From NCBI RefSeq assembly GCF_932526225.1, contig NC_064043.1:9591821-9655820 (forward strand): 64,000 nucleotides of DNA. Direction: 5' to 3'. Positions 63,882 to 64,000 of this stretch are shown here, piece after piece. The stretch comes from Nematostella vectensis. Its lineage: Eukaryota > Cnidaria > Anthozoa > Actiniaria > Edwardsiidae. Positions within the stretch are counted from its first letter, which is position 1. The number at the start of each line of letters is the position of its first letter. Position numbers and translations under genes: made by a program. The notes beneath the pieces are model-generated. The model made no database searches, was not told the DNA's origin, and saw nothing but the letters and a program-made list of their open reading frames with translations.

Positions 63882-64000
63882 CTGTCAGAGATTTGGATAA
63901 TTAAAAACAAAACAAAATGAGGAATATTATCTAATGCATAAAATAAAATATAGTTATTGAAAAAATTGTGTATCCTAATCAGCATCAAAATTAATGCCAC

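Overview
The window is animal nuclear DNA, most likely from a cnidarian and probably an anthozoan. Host genes are split into many short exons separated by AT-rich introns, and all three convincing host genes lie on the minus strand. Transposons and foldback repeats are dense, and no bacterial signals are present. The assignment to Cnidaria rests on protein and repeat families I recognise, not on a database search.

Positions 1-18715 are repeat-rich. They hold a gag fragment, a frameshifted P2X7-C-terminal-like coding relic, a short inverted-repeat transposon (3605-4396) and a GGTGACCC-rich repeat. An old plus-strand Ty3/gypsy-type pol relic (5557-6325 and 10991-11738) is split by a young minus-strand LTR retrotransposon (6326-10990). 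That young element has two LTRs that look identical, a tRNA-Lys-type primer site, an intact pol and a gutted gag. A tRNA-derived SINE and a 42-bp minisatellite follow.

Positions 18716-36305 (minus strand) hold an Fe65/APBB-family adaptor gene. It has 19 coding exons that join in phase to 1152 codons plus stop, with a WW domain, PTB1, PTB2 and an unexpected third C-terminal PTB domain. Positions 38126-45776 (minus strand) hold an NSUN7-like gene of 8 coding exons and 717 codons. It keeps the PCS motif but has Arg where active NSUN proteins have the catalytic Cys of motif VI. The introns contain LINE, MITE, foldback and minisatellite sequence.

Positions 46194-59520 are the standout. This is a 13.3-kb, conspicuously GC-rich block bounded by 72-bp inverted repeats. 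It encodes a Polinton-like virus gene set: a zinc-ribbon-like protein, a replicase block (divergent family-B-type polymerase, SF1 helicase and HNH-type zinc module), a DDE integrase, an FtsK/A32-like packaging ATPase, a probable jelly-roll major capsid protein and several small virion or membrane protein candidates. Plus-strand replication genes fill the left third. Minus-strand integration and virion genes fill the middle. A TATA-containing divergent promoter at about 55853-55989 splits the capsid operon from a plus-strand gene. The replicase, integrase, capsid, one membrane protein and one long virion gene carry frameshifts or stops, whereas at least eight other reading frames are open, so this copy is a decaying endogenous virus.

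Positions 59521-64000 hold a GC-rich flank with short direct repeats, two inverted-repeat transposons, a small basic-protein gene (61553-62005, minus), a MITE (63140-63384) and the last two exons of a minus-strand membrane-protein gene running off the right edge.
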